64,000 nucleotides of DNA from Duncaniella dubosii (GCF_004803915.1 NZ_CP039396.1:3472001-3536000); one strand, 5' to 3'; positions 41,990 to 52,578 are shown, numbered from the stretch's first letter. Translations and numbers: made by a program. Notes: generated from the letters alone by a model not told the origin.

Positions 41990-43300
41990 ATGCAGTTAAA
42001 ATCGTCATTAAAACAGCTTCTGGTCGAATCCCGTGCAAATCCGGGCTTTACATCGCTCTATGTCGGCGGTGTGGCCTTCGCCGTGGCATTTACCATGATA
42101 TTCGCCATTATCTACTATGTCCACCTCGCCCCGCTCTATCCTGAATATAACCGCTCGTCGACATATTATATCAACAATCTCACCGTCCGCAACGACAAGA
42201 CAGGTGCGATGAATCAATCATCAGTCGGAATACCGTTTGTACGCGAATTTGTTGAAAAGTCCAAGAATATAGAATATTCGACAATCGTCTTCCAAAAGCA
42301 AGGCTTCATCCAGCCTCCCGACCAGAGCGGCGACTTCAGTGTCAATATCATTGACACGAATCCTGATTTTTTTAGACTCTACTCCTATGAGTTCGTCGTC
42401 GGACGCCCGTTCAACGAAGCCGAGACCGAATCAGCCATCAATAACATAGTCGTCGACTCCTCGGTTGCCGACCGTCTGTTCGGAGACCCCGAACAGGCCA
42501 TAGGCAAAGAAATATCAATAAGCTACAAACCCTACAGAATAGTCGGAATAGTGCGTAGCGGCAATCCTGTAGCCTATATGTCATACGCCAACGTATTCCG
42601 CCCTTATACAATCCGCACGAAATCAGACAACACTTCATTAAAGGGCGACAAATGCGACTACCTCGGCTACTACTCTGTGCCCATCAAGTTCAAAGACAGC
42701 AGACAGGCCGAAAGATTCCGTGAGGAGCTGACCGAAAAAGTCCGGCGTATCAACGCGGCCGATTCCACAGGCCAGCGGCTCGATATACAGAGTGCTCCCA
42801 TAAGCCATACCGTCCGAATCCTCTCCCAGCGCAGCAACGGCGAGAATCTTTCAATGACTGAATACCTGAAACCGTTGCTTATCACACTCCTCTTGTTGCT
42901 AATAATTCCCGCCATCAACATCAGCGGCATGATAGGCGGACAGATGGACCGGCGTCTTGCCGAAATCGGTGTGCGCCGCAGCTTCGGAGCTACACGCGGA
43001 CACCTCACCCGGCAAGTGATGTTCGAAAACCTTATCCTAACCCTTTTCGGCGGTATTATCGGATTTGCAATCGCATGGATTATAATTGCGTTCGGACGCA
43101 ATATGCTATTGAAGCTCATCATCCCGGCGTGGGAATGTATCGACGCTCCGGCCGAAATCAGCACTGAGATGATGTTTGCACCGCTCGTCTTCATCGCAGC
43201 CTTGCTCCTCTGCATCATGCTCAATCTTCTCTCGGCCTATATCCCGGTACGCCTGTCCCTCCGGCGTCCCATAATATCATCTCTTAACTCAAAACGCTGA
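41990..43300 (+). CDS. ABC transporter permease, MacB/FtsX type (1)
   Basis: 436 residues: an N-terminal membrane helix (about 24-46), a large periplasmic MacB-type core region (about 50-290) and three C-terminal helices (about 295-315, 345-370 and 395-420). The cytoplasmic segment RRLAEIGVRRSFGATRGHLT is the coupling motif of FtsX-like permeases. Starts 50 bp after the fusion-protein gene. The Bacteroidota arrangement has these permeases without a fused ATPase; the ATPase is separate at 44835. Confidence 0.9.
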   Translation: MQLKSSLKQLLVESRANPGFTSLYVGGVAFAVAFTMIFAIIYYVHLAPLYPEYNRSSTYYINNLTVRNDKTGAMNQSSVGIPFVREFVEKSKNIEYSTIVFQKQGFIQPPDQSGDFSVNIIDTNPDFFRLYSYEFVVGRPFNEAETESAINNIVVDSSVADRLFGDPEQAIGKEISISYKPYRIVGIVRSGNPVAYMSYANVFRPYTIRTKSDNTSLKGDKCDYLGYYSVPIKFKDSRQAERFREELTEKVRRINAADSTGQRLDIQSAPISHTVRILSQRSNGENLSMTEYLKPLLITLLLLLIIPAINISGMIGGQMDRRLAEIGVRRSFGATRGHLTRQVMFENLILTLFGGIIGFAIAWIIIAFGRNMLLKLIIPAWECIDAPAEISTEMMFAPLVFIAALLLCIMLNLLSAYIPVRLSLRRPIISSLNSKR

Positions 43301-43309
43301 TTATCCGCC

Positions 43310-44641
43310 ATGCTTAAACTGATTTATAAAAACCTTCTTGCCCGTCGCGGACGTTACTGCTGGATTTTCATTGAGCTTTGCCTTGTCGCACTCATATCAT
43401 GGACAGTGCTCGACAAAGTTGTCGTCAACACATACAAGAAGACAATCCCGACAGGCTACGACCTCGACCGCCTCGTGTCATTCCAACTTTCCCAAAAGCC
43501 TCACGACGGCGAAAGCGACGAAACCGAAAATACTGACATTGACCGACGTGCGGAAATCGCCCTCGGCCATCTCAACCGCATCCTCGACCGTGTGCGTTCA
43601 GACGCGCGTGTCGAATCTGCGACATTTGTCAACGACCTCTCACCCCTGAGCGGGTCAGTCAATGTCAATTCCCTGCCGTCGGGACGTGAAAACGAAGACG
43701 GCTTCTATTTTGTCGTACAGTTCTGGCCAGAGACCGATTTCTTCAAGACCTTCGGCATCACTGATGCCAATACAGGTAAAATCTATGACGAGACTTCAAT
43801 GTCAGGTCGCGATCTGATTATCTCAAAAAGCGTCGCTGACTATCTCTTTCCCGGTGAAAATGCCGTAGGCCGCTTTCTCGAAGAGAATGACAAAAAACAC
43901 AAGCCGGAAAAACTCAGCGGAATCGTCGGAGTAGTCAACGATGTCATCTATCGCCCGGATCTTGCCATTACACCTATTGTATATAAGACTCGTAAAACAC
44001 GCGACATTGTCCGCAATGGCGGCATCACATCCATCCAGCCTGTCATCCGTCTCAAAGCCGGAGTCGATGTCAGCAAATTCATCGAGGATTTTTCCCCGGT
44101 AGTTGCCACGGAAATCCGTTCAGGCAACATATATTCCCACTCTTTGCAGAGCTTTAAAGAAAAGAATGAAATAATGTCGCGCGACATGAACAATCAGGAT
44201 TTCATCTCCATGTCAATCGCGTTGTTCTTCTTTGTCAACATTCTTCTCTGCATGGTGGGCACATTCTACCTTCAGACCCGCAAACGTAGCGAGGAGACCG
44301 GTGTCATGCGCACCTTCGGAGCCTCACGCGGATTCATCGTGCGCGAAATGCTCGGCGAAGGATTCGTCATCACGACCTTGGCATGGATTTTCGGCTGTTT
44401 TCTCTACTGGCTATATATCAAAGACGAAAGTCTTGCGCAACTTGCCTATTCATTCAGCGATGCACCGTCATCCATCCTGAGACAGATGACACCGACATGG
44501 ATAGATGATTTCACAATTCACTTCTCAGTCGTCTCTCTCATAATCTACTCCATAATGCTCACCTGTGTTCTCCTCGGCATCTATATCCCTGCCGGCAAAA
44601 TAGCCCGCATAAACCCTGTCGACGCATTGCGCGATGAATAA
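43310..44641 (+). CDS. ABC transporter permease, MacB/FtsX type (2)
   Basis: 443 residues with the same plan as its upstream neighbour: helix near residues 15-35, periplasmic domain, then three helices at the C-terminus with the cytoplasmic motif KRSEETGVMRTFGASRGFIV. Only 9 bp separate it from gene (1). Probably forms a heterodimer with permease (1). Confidence 0.9.
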   Translation: MLKLIYKNLLARRGRYCWIFIELCLVALISWTVLDKVVVNTYKKTIPTGYDLDRLVSFQLSQKPHDGESDETENTDIDRRAEIALGHLNRILDRVRSDARVESATFVNDLSPLSGSVNVNSLPSGRENEDGFYFVVQFWPETDFFKTFGITDANTGKIYDETSMSGRDLIISKSVADYLFPGENAVGRFLEENDKKHKPEKLSGIVGVVNDVIYRPDLAITPIVYKTRKTRDIVRNGGITSIQPVIRLKAGVDVSKFIEDFSPVVATEIRSGNIYSHSLQSFKEKNEIMSRDMNNQDFISMSIALFFFVNILLCMVGTFYLQTRKRSEETGVMRTFGASRGFIVREMLGEGFVITTLAWIFGCFLYWLYIKDESLAQLAYSFSDAPSSILRQMTPTWIDDFTIHFSVVSLIIYSIMLTCVLLGIYIPAGKIARINPVDALRDE

Positions 44642-44834
44642 CCCATATCATCGTCGCAAGCTGAGCGGAACCCAGACTTCAATCTTAAAATCGATATTTT
44701 CAAACGCCCAAAATAATCAACATTTCCCATCCTCAATCAATTATTTAACCGCGTCATAATTCATGGCATAAGGAAGCCGAAAACCGTATAATCGAGCATT
44801 GTGCATTATGGATTATGAACTTAAACAAAAAACT

Positions 44835-45506
44835 ATGGCTATCATCGAACTGAATTCAGTAAACAAAATCTATCGTACCGACGAAATTGAGACTCTCGCA
44901 CTCGAAAACGTAAACATCGCTATCGAAAAAGGCGAATTTGTCAGCGTAATGGGCCCTTCAGGCTGTGGAAAGTCAACACTGCTCAACATTGTCGGTCTAC
45001 TCGACACCCCGACCAGCGGAACAGTCAGCATCGACGGAACAACCCTCAGGAAAATGAGCGACAATCGCCTTGCCGCATTCCGCAACGCAAAACTCGGTTT
45101 CGTCTTCCAGAGCTTCCACCTCATCAACTCGCTCAATGTTCTCGACAACGTAGAACTCCCGCTTATCTACCGTTCCATGAGCGCATCAGAACGTTTCCGT
45201 CGCGTCCGCGAGGTACTTGACCGCGTAGGTCTCAGCCACCGCATGCGCCACATGCCCTCGCAGCTCTCCGGCGGACAATGCCAGCGCGTGGCCATCGCCC
45301 GTGCTATTGTCGGAAATCCCGAAATCATCCTTGCCGACGAACCGACCGGTAACCTTGATTCCAAAATGGGAGCTGAGGTCATGGACCTTCTCCACTCGCT
45401 CAACAAGGACGACGGACGCACAATCATGATGGTGACCCACAATGAAGAACAAGCCAAACTGACCGATCGCATCATCCGCTTCTTTGACGGCCGTCAGGTT
45501 ATGTAA
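44835..45506 (+). CDS. ABC transporter ATP-binding protein (LolD/MacB type)
   Basis: 223 residues from the ATG at 44835 (MAIIELNSVNKIYRTD); an in-frame ATG 36 bp earlier gives an unlikely extension. It has Walker A GPSGCGKST, Q-loop VFQSFHL, signature LSGGQCQR, Walker B ILADEPTGNLD and H-loop VTHNEEQA. Class matches ATPases serving MacB/LolCDE-type mechanotransmission transporters. As the only ATPase among four permeases, it probably powers both permease pairs. Confidence 0.93.
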   Translation: MAIIELNSVNKIYRTDEIETLALENVNIAIEKGEFVSVMGPSGCGKSTLLNIVGLLDTPTSGTVSIDGTTLRKMSDNRLAAFRNAKLGFVFQSFHLINSLNVLDNVELPLIYRSMSASERFRRVREVLDRVGLSHRMRHMPSQLSGGQCQRVAIARAIVGNPEIILADEPTGNLDSKMGAEVMDLLHSLNKDDGRTIMMVTHNEEQAKLTDRIIRFFDGRQVM

Positions 45507-45541
45507 AACACCGTGCATTATCACCTTCCACATATACACAA

Positions 45542-46831
45542 ATGAAAACCAATTATATCAGACAGGCATGGGTCTCGATGCGCCAGCAGCCGGTGGTCAG
45601 CTCCGTTAGCGTAATCGGCACAGCCCTCGCCATATTCCTCATCATGATAGTGGTCATGATGCAGGAAATCAAAACTGCGCCCTATTCACCGGAAAGCAAC
45701 CGCGACCGCTGGCTCGTGCAAAGGTACGGTTCAATAAAAAACAAGGCTTGGGGTGAAGACAATTCATCAAACGGACCTCTTGCCTACAACACCGTCAAAG
45801 CCGTATTCTATGAAATGGAAACACCTGAAGCCGTGACCGCATTTGTGGGAAGTCCGAGTGTAGCATCACTCTCCGTGTCCGAAAAGCCGGCTTTCGGAGC
45901 GGAAAAGCGTGATGTCGACAACGGTTTCTTCGATGTTATGGACTTCAATTTCATTTCAGGCAAACCATTCACCAAAGCCGATTTCGAATCAGCCATACCG
46001 ATGGCAGTCATCAACGAGTCGACCGCCCGCCGTCTTTTCGGTTCGACAGATGTCACAGGTCGTGAATTCAACATAAACCATGCCCCTTACCGTGTCAGCG
46101 GAGTCGTCAGAGATGTCACCAATCTCGCCCTGCTTGCCTATGCCGAAGTCTGGGTGCCGTTTACCACCACAAACACAGCCAACAGCAGCTGGTGTAGCTA
46201 CATGGGACTGCTTAGTGCGGTGATTCTTGCCAAAGACCCGTCCGATTTTCCTGCCATACGCGAGGAGTACAACCGCCTGTTTGCAAAACTCGGTGACGAA
46301 GCAAAAACAGACGGATGGGAATTCATACCGCGCGACCGTCCCTACACACAGGAAGTCACAGTCAACACACCGTGGGCAAACTCCACTCCGGATATGGGCA
46401 AAGTGTACCGCACACGGCTGATTGTCTACCTCATCCTCCTAATTGTCCCCGCTGTCAACCTCAGCAGCATGACCCATAGCCGTCTCCAGCGCAGACGCGA
46501 AGAAATAGGTGTCCGCCGCGCTTTCGGAGCAAAACGCCGGGAAATCGTGACTGACATATTTATCGAGAATCTTATCATAACACTGATTGCCGGCATCATC
46601 GGATTTGCCCTAAGTCTCGTATTCGCCACCATCTGGGGCGGAACGATCTTCATGCCATCCCACGGCTGTTCATCACTATCTCTGACAGGAATAAACCTCG
46701 GGACACTCATCCATTGGTCTACATTCGGATGGGCCATGCTCTTCTGTTTCTTCCTCAATCTTCTCAGTACAGGACTTCCGGCATGGCAAGCCTCGCGCAC
46801 GAATATTGTCAACGCCCTCTCCGGCAAATGA
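45542..46831 (+). CDS. ABC transporter permease, MacB/FtsX type (3)
   Basis: 429 residues: N-terminal helix near 22-42 (VIGTALAIFLIMIVVMM), periplasmic MacB-core region, and three C-terminal helices with RRREEIGVRRAFGAKRREIV between the first two. 35 bp after the ATPase gene. Sequence differs enough from permeases (1) and (2) that the two pairs likely arose by duplication of the unit. Confidence 0.9.
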   Translation: MKTNYIRQAWVSMRQQPVVSSVSVIGTALAIFLIMIVVMMQEIKTAPYSPESNRDRWLVQRYGSIKNKAWGEDNSSNGPLAYNTVKAVFYEMETPEAVTAFVGSPSVASLSVSEKPAFGAEKRDVDNGFFDVMDFNFISGKPFTKADFESAIPMAVINESTARRLFGSTDVTGREFNINHAPYRVSGVVRDVTNLALLAYAEVWVPFTTTNTANSSWCSYMGLLSAVILAKDPSDFPAIREEYNRLFAKLGDEAKTDGWEFIPRDRPYTQEVTVNTPWANSTPDMGKVYRTRLIVYLILLIVPAVNLSSMTHSRLQRRREEIGVRRAFGAKRREIVTDIFIENLIITLIAGIIGFALSLVFATIWGGTIFMPSHGCSSLSLTGINLGTLIHWSTFGWAMLFCFFLNLLSTGLPAWQASRTNIVNALSGK

Positions 46832-46855
46832 TAGTCAACTATTACATCCAAAACA

Positions 46856-48112
46856 ATGAAACGAAAACTACTAAAACAAATACGCAACGAATGGCGCTCG
46901 AATCTGTGGCTCGGCATCGAGCTGCTGATTGTCAGTGTGGTAATGTGGTATATCACTGACAATATTTTCTGCAAGACAGCCATACTCAACGAACCGCGCG
47001 GTTTCGACACCGATCACTGCTACCTCATCGACTATTCACAGCTTTCAAGCCAAAGTCCCGACTTCATACCTGACCAGACATACGAGGAAGCGAATGCCGA
47101 CCTGCTGACATTTATCGACCGTCTGGAAAAACGCCCTGAAATCGAATGTGTGGCAATGGGACAGAATGCCTATTTCTACAACAGTTCAAATTCCGGAACT
47201 TATATGGCCTGCGATACGTTCAACACCACCGCAGCAGGCTATCTCGTCCGCCGCTACGTCTCTCCTGAGTTCCCAAAAGTGTTCCGCATACATGGCGCTA
47301 ACGGGGAAAGCCCGGAGAAACTCGCTGAAATTCTTGAAGAACGCAACGGATTCATCATTTCGGACAATGCGTTCAAACGCGGCTACGGTATAGAACACAT
47401 GAACGAGTTTTTCGGCAAAGATTTCTACAACGGTGCAAATAATGATACACTCGTGCTGAAAGCCTCCTACGTCCCGACACGCTATGATGACTACAGCGCT
47501 CTCGAATGGGCAGCCTCAATGATTATGCCATATCCAAAGGAATACTATAGGTCACTCAACGAGATGTTTGTCCGTGTGCGCGACAACATGGACAAAGATT
47601 TTATCGAAAATCTGATGAATGATGCCGACCGTCACTTCCGCATCGGCAACTACTACATCGCCTCAGTCAGATCGTTTGATGACATACGCACCATCCATCA
47701 GCGCAGCGAGAGTTCGGAAATGCGCAACTATTTAGTCGGAGCGCTCTTCCTTGCCATAAATATTTTCCTCGGGCTGCTCGGCTCTTTCTGGTTCCGCACC
47801 CGGCAGCGTGTCCCAGAAATAGCCATACGTAAAGCAAACGGTGCTACTCGCTCCGACATTTTCCGTCGTGTGATAGGCGAAGGGCTTCTGCTCCTGCTAA
47901 TCGTGACACCGATTGCTGCTGTCATCGACTGGATTATCGCCCATTTCGAGCTCAACAGCTATTATAACGGAGCGTTTTTCGATCCTCTGCGCTTCATTGG
48001 CTGCATTCTGATTTCATCTGCATTCATGGCTCTGATGATAGTCCTCGGAATCATGATTCCGGCCAACCGGGCTATGAAAATCGCTCCGGCCAAAGCCCTT
48101 ATGTCAGAATAA
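46856..48112 (+). CDS. ABC transporter permease, MacB/FtsX type (4)
   Basis: 418 residues: helix near 20-40, periplasmic domain, three C-terminal helices with RVPEIAIRKANGATRSDIFR as coupling segment. Pairs naturally with permease (3), 24 bp upstream. The operon so far has the order fusion protein, permeases 1-2, ATPase, permeases 3-4. Confidence 0.9.
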   Translation: MKRKLLKQIRNEWRSNLWLGIELLIVSVVMWYITDNIFCKTAILNEPRGFDTDHCYLIDYSQLSSQSPDFIPDQTYEEANADLLTFIDRLEKRPEIECVAMGQNAYFYNSSNSGTYMACDTFNTTAAGYLVRRYVSPEFPKVFRIHGANGESPEKLAEILEERNGFIISDNAFKRGYGIEHMNEFFGKDFYNGANNDTLVLKASYVPTRYDDYSALEWAASMIMPYPKEYYRSLNEMFVRVRDNMDKDFIENLMNDADRHFRIGNYYIASVRSFDDIRTIHQRSESSEMRNYLVGALFLAINIFLGLLGSFWFRTRQRVPEIAIRKANGATRSDIFRRVIGEGLLLLLIVTPIAAVIDWIIAHFELNSYYNGAFFDPLRFIGCILISSAFMALMIVLGIMIPANRAMKIAPAKALMSE

Positions 48113-48166
48113 CAGGCCGACATGCCATAACCATAGATATCATAACAGCTTTTAATACCTCTATAT

Positions 48167-49651
48167 ATGAAGATCTTCCGACAGTTAATGTTATCCCTCG
48201 CGCTCGCAGTCTCGATGACTGCGGGTGCAAGCGGAGAAACCACGCGGACCATAACACTCGACGAAGCCATACTCCGCGCCCGCAGCAGTAGCGTCGATGC
48301 CGCCGTTGCTCTCAACGAGCTGCGCACGGCCTACTGGACCTACCGGACATATCGCGCCGACCTTCTCCCTGAAATCAACTTTAACGCTACAGTCCCCTCC
48401 TATCGGAAGAGCTATAGCGCCTATCAGCTTGAAGACGGATCATATACCTTCGTCCGCAACAACAACCTCCAGATGTCGGGTGAAGTATCAATCGACCAGA
48501 ATATATGGCTGACAGGCGGAATGCTGTCACTCAACACGTCGCTCGACTTTCTCAAGCAGCTTGACGGAGCGAAATATAACCGCTTCATGTCCATCCCCGT
48601 CGCGCTGACACTCTCCCAGCCGATTTTCGGAGTAAACAATATCAAGTGGAACCGCCGCATCGAGCCGGTGCGCTATGCCGAGGCCAAGGCCAAATTCATC
48701 AGCGCGACCGAACAGGTGGCCATGACGGCCATCAACTACTACTTCTCGCTGCTGCTGTCAAAAGAAAATGTCAATATTGCCAACCAGAATCTCGCTAACG
48801 CCGAAAAGCTCTATGAGGTTGCAAAAGCCAAGCGCGACATGGGACAGATAAGCAAAAACGACCTACTTCAACTGGAGCTCAATCTGCTCAATGCACGTTC
48901 AAGCCTGACGGATTGCGAAAGCCAGTATAAGTCCGACATGTTCCAGCTGCGTGCATTCCTCGACATTGAAGCCGACGTTACGCTCGATCCGGTTGTCCCT
49001 GCCGAAATTCCATACGCACTTGTAAATTACGATGACGTGCTTGAAAAAGCACATGCCAACAATAGTTTTTCCAAAAATATCCGTCGCCGCCAGCTTGAGG
49101 CCGACTATGAGGTAGCCCGCGCCAAAGGCAGCCAGCGCCAGATAACACTCTACGCACAGATCGGTTATACAGGGACGGCTGATAAAATGGGACTTGCCTA
49201 CGACCGTCTTAAAGACAACCAAGTGGTTGAAATGGGATTTAAAATACCGATTCTTGACTGGGGCAAACGGCGCGGACAGGTAAAAGTGAGCGAGAGCAAC
49301 CGCGATGTGGTGACAAGCCGTCTGCGAAAAGAACAGATGGACTTCGACCAGAATATATTCATACTCGTCGAACGTTTCAACAACCAGCGCCAACAGCTTG
49401 AAAACGCTCTTCGTGCCGACACGATAGCTCAGCGTCGCTATGACACCAACGTCGAGACATTTCTCATCGGCAAGATATCCACTCTCGACCTCAACGACTC
49501 TCAGGTCAGCAAAGACGAAAGCCGGCAGGCATACATCAACCAGCTCTATCTCTACTGGAACTACTACTACCAGCTACGCAGCGTTGCTCTCTGGGATTTC
49601 TCGACCAACACCGGCATTGACCGCGACATCGATGCCATAGTCCGTAACTGA
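48167..49651 (+). CDS. TolC-family outer-membrane efflux protein
   Basis: 494 residues with a signal peptide (about 1-23) and TolC-type architecture: two repeats each of membrane strands and long alpha-helical hairpins (ALNELRTAYWTYRTYRADLL; ANQNLANAEKLYEVAKAKRD; later KEQMDFDQNIFILVERFNNQ). The GLAYDRLKDNQVVEMGFKIP and DWGKRRGQVKV segments are usual for Bacteroidota TolC members. Last gene of the efflux operon, completing a tripartite pump. Confidence 0.92.
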   Translation: MKIFRQLMLSLALAVSMTAGASGETTRTITLDEAILRARSSSVDAAVALNELRTAYWTYRTYRADLLPEINFNATVPSYRKSYSAYQLEDGSYTFVRNNNLQMSGEVSIDQNIWLTGGMLSLNTSLDFLKQLDGAKYNRFMSIPVALTLSQPIFGVNNIKWNRRIEPVRYAEAKAKFISATEQVAMTAINYYFSLLLSKENVNIANQNLANAEKLYEVAKAKRDMGQISKNDLLQLELNLLNARSSLTDCESQYKSDMFQLRAFLDIEADVTLDPVVPAEIPYALVNYDDVLEKAHANNSFSKNIRRRQLEADYEVARAKGSQRQITLYAQIGYTGTADKMGLAYDRLKDNQVVEMGFKIPILDWGKRRGQVKVSESNRDVVTSRLRKEQMDFDQNIFILVERFNNQRQQLENALRADTIAQRRYDTNVETFLIGKISTLDLNDSQVSKDESRQAYINQLYLYWNYYYQLRSVALWDFSTNTGIDRDIDAIVRN

Positions 49652-49796
49652 CCTGAACCACCACGCCTCATAACCGGATTCTTTTCCGGCAATCCTGTTA
49701 CTCTCCCATCTTCACGAAAACACACGCCATCGCTTAGTCACGGTATAAATCCAAGACAAAAAATCATTTTCTCATTATTACGTTAATATTAAATTG

Positions 49797-49804
49797 TAAA
49801 TTTG
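49797..49804 (+). promoter_or_regulatory. Candidate -7 box for the NtrC-type regulator gene
   Basis: TAAATTTG, only 5 bp before the start codon, so the transcript would have almost no leader. No clear TTG 20 bp upstream. Confidence 0.35.
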
Positions 49805-49808
49805 CATC

Positions 49809-51158
49809 ATGATTCTAATTGTAGATGATGACCCGGGCATTCGACTATCGTTGCGGTTATTGCTGACACGCAACGGCTATGAAGTAGTCATGGCTTCCAA
49901 CCCTAAAGAAGCCATGACTGTCGTGCGCTCAGCTAAACCCGAGCTCGTATTGCTCGACATGAACTTCTCGCGCGCAACATCCGGCGACGAGGGGCTGACG
50001 CTGCTAAAACAGATGAAAGTCTTCCATCCCGATGTCCCGGTCATACTCATGACCGCATGGGGAAGTATCCCTCTCGCTGTCGAAGGAATCCATTCCGGAG
50101 CATTCGACTTCATCACCAAACCGTGGGACAACGCATCGCTCCTCCAGCGTATCTGTGTCGCGTTGGATCTGAACAGTACCAAACCGGCCGACAGTGAGTC
50201 AGACGCAGCCAGACCGAAGTTCGACCGTTCATTCATCATCGGACGCTCTCCGGCGCTCATGAACATCCTCAACACCATCGAACGTATAGCCGCTACCGAT
50301 GCCCCAGTGCTTATCATGGGCGAAAACGGTACAGGCAAGGAACTGATTGCCGAAGCTATCCACCGCAACAGCCTGCGGCGCGAAGGCTCGATGGTCAAAG
50401 TAAACCTTGGAGGCATATCCTCGTCTCTTTTCGAAAGCGAGATGTTCGGCCATAAAAAAGGGGCGTTCACCGGTGCTGTGGCCGACCGTGAAGGCCGTTT
50501 CGGTGTAGCCAACGGAGGAACTATCTTTCTCGATGAGATCGGAGAACTTGATTTCAACTGTCAGGTGAAATTGCTCCGCGTATTGCAGGAACACACCTAC
50601 GAGATGCTCGGCGACAGTCATCCAAGGCGCACCGACGTGCGCGTGATTTGTGCCACAAACGCCAATCTCCCTGCTATGGTCAACGACCGGACATTCCGCG
50701 AGGATCTTTTCTACCGTATCAACCTCATAACCGTCACACTCCCTCCGCTGCGCGAACGCAGCGATGACATTCCGTTGCTTGTTGACTATATGGTAGACCG
50801 TCACTGCAATATTTCCGGACGCGAAAGACCTGATATAACGCCAGAAGCGATGGACTATCTGTCATCACTTCCTTATCCGGGTAATATACGTGAGCTTAAA
50901 AACCTTGTGGAACGGACTCTGCTCGTTTCGCCGGCCACACATCTCGATGCCAGCGACTTCCGCGCTCAATACACGGGATTACCCCTCTCACCCTCAATCG
51001 GGATACAGGAATCATTGACACTCGAATCAAAAGAACGCATCGCGATTGAAAACGCTCTCGCGCAGTCGGGCGGTAACCTCACACGGACGGCCGCCTTGCT
51101 CGGCATCAGCCGTCAGGCGCTCTACCGGCGCATAGAAAAATACGGGATTACTCTATGA
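49809..51158 (+). CDS. Sigma-54-dependent NtrC-family response regulator
   Basis: 449 residues: receiver domain (phospho-acceptor Asp 50 in LVLLDMNFS), AAA+ domain (Walker A GENGTGKE; GAFTGA loop for sigma-54 contact; Walker B GGTIFLDEIGEL), and a Fis-type helix-turn-helix at the C-terminus (TRTAALLGISRQALYRRIEK). It activates RpoN promoters on phosphorylation. Follows the efflux operon and overlaps the kinase gene by 4 bp, which suggests that it controls the pump in response to envelope stress or substrates. Confidence 0.93.
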   Translation: MILIVDDDPGIRLSLRLLLTRNGYEVVMASNPKEAMTVVRSAKPELVLLDMNFSRATSGDEGLTLLKQMKVFHPDVPVILMTAWGSIPLAVEGIHSGAFDFITKPWDNASLLQRICVALDLNSTKPADSESDAARPKFDRSFIIGRSPALMNILNTIERIAATDAPVLIMGENGTGKELIAEAIHRNSLRREGSMVKVNLGGISSSLFESEMFGHKKGAFTGAVADREGRFGVANGGTIFLDEIGELDFNCQVKLLRVLQEHTYEMLGDSHPRRTDVRVICATNANLPAMVNDRTFREDLFYRINLITVTLPPLRERSDDIPLLVDYMVDRHCNISGRERPDITPEAMDYLSSLPYPGNIRELKNLVERTLLVSPATHLDASDFRAQYTGLPLSPSIGIQESLTLESKERIAIENALAQSGGNLTRTAALLGISRQALYRRIEKYGITL

Positions 51159-52519
51159 GAGTTCGATGGATTTTCATACTCATCATCATGATGCTTGTCG
51201 CCTCAATCGTGACAAGCTTCATGATTTCCGGCGAAAATAATTCAATCGTCGGCTGGATTGCACGCCTCTCATGCGTGCTCGCACTGATGCTGATGGTTAT
51301 TTTCTACTGGAAAATCATGAAACCACTCCGCAGCATCACCAACGGTGTCAATCTACTGCGCGCCCAAGATTTCAGCAGTCGTCTTGCCCATGTCGGCCAA
51401 CGCGAATCCGACATGATTATCGACATGTTCAACCGCATGATGGACTCTCTGAAAACCGAACGCCTCCGCATGCGCGAGCAAAACCATTTCCTTGACCTCC
51501 TCATAGATGTCTCACCTATGGGTATTGTGATTCTCGATGACAACAACCGCATAACCGGTGTCAACCCATCGGCAAGAACTTTTCTTGAAATAAGTCCCGA
51601 CAGCCCGATTCCCGGACTCAGACTGACCGACATCGACACCCAGCTTGCCCAATCACTGTCACGGCTTGCAAAAGGCGAGACAGTGACAGTCAGGCTCAGC
51701 GACTCCATGATTTACCGCTGTTCGCGGCTTTCGTTCATGGACAAAGGATTCGCCCATCCGTTCATCCTCATCGAAAAACTCACTGAAGAGGTGATGAAAG
51801 CCGAAAAGAAAAGCTACGAGAAGGTTATCCGCGTAATCGCACATGAAGTAAACAACACAATGGCCGGAGTCAATTCCATGCTCACCACCGCAGAAGCCAT
51901 TCTGAATGAAAATCAGGAGAAAAACGCGGATATTCTTGAGGTCATAAACGTTTGCGAAGGGCGTTGCCACGACATGAGCAGTTTCATTACCGCATACGCT
52001 AATGTTGTCAAGATACCTGAAGCCGAGCTTATCTCCACCGATCTCAACGAACAGCTGCGCCGATGGGAAATCATGCTTGAAAGTCTCTGCCTCGGACATC
52101 TGGTATCGCTTGAATTCCATCTGTCGTCAAATAACATCCCGGTACTTCTCGATTCGGTACTGATGGAACAGGTGATGATCAATATCATCAAAAATTCTGT
52201 CGAAAGCATCGACAGCAGACATGCCGGCGAATTTCAATCCGTCAGCGACACACCAGTCGGCTATAAAGGCAGAATAATCGTTGCGACATCATCAAATCCA
52301 CCAATGATAACTGTCACTGACAACGGTGCCGGAATCTCGGACGAGACTGCCAGCATGCTCTTCAGTCCATTTTTCTCCACCAAGGTCAACGGACATGGCA
52401 TCGGTCTGCTATTTATCAGCGAAGTCCTCCACAAACACGGCTGCCGCTTCTCGCTCTCCACTGCCGCCGACGGTCTGACACGATTCAAAATCGCGTTCTC
52501 ACCCCTCCTACGGCCGTGA
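51155..52519 (+). CDS. Sensor histidine kinase, partner of NtrC-type regulator
   Basis: 454 residues: two N-terminal membrane helices (about 5-25 and 31-50) with a very short periplasmic loop, HAMP (about 50-105), a PAS domain (LIDVSPMGIVILDDNNRITG), then HisKA with His 230 in VIAHEVNNTMAGVNSM (the NtrY/NtrB-like H-E-V-N-N form) and HATPase_c (NIIKNSVESI, DNGAGI, GHGIGL). The short periplasmic loop suggests sensing within the membrane or cytoplasm. Overlaps the regulator gene by 4 bp. Confidence 0.92.
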   Translation: MRVRWIFILIIMMLVASIVTSFMISGENNSIVGWIARLSCVLALMLMVIFYWKIMKPLRSITNGVNLLRAQDFSSRLAHVGQRESDMIIDMFNRMMDSLKTERLRMREQNHFLDLLIDVSPMGIVILDDNNRITGVNPSARTFLEISPDSPIPGLRLTDIDTQLAQSLSRLAKGETVTVRLSDSMIYRCSRLSFMDKGFAHPFILIEKLTEEVMKAEKKSYEKVIRVIAHEVNNTMAGVNSMLTTAEAILNENQEKNADILEVINVCEGRCHDMSSFITAYANVVKIPEAELISTDLNEQLRRWEIMLESLCLGHLVSLEFHLSSNNIPVLLDSVLMEQVMINIIKNSVESIDSRHAGEFQSVSDTPVGYKGRIIVATSSNPPMITVTDNGAGISDETASMLFSPFFSTKVNGHGIGLLFISEVLHKHGCRFSLSTAADGLTRFKIAFSPLLRP

Positions 52520-52578
52520 AGAATATACCTAAACCGGGCTCGAATTAAGCCAAAAACAGTTTAAACATGTCCGATTGA

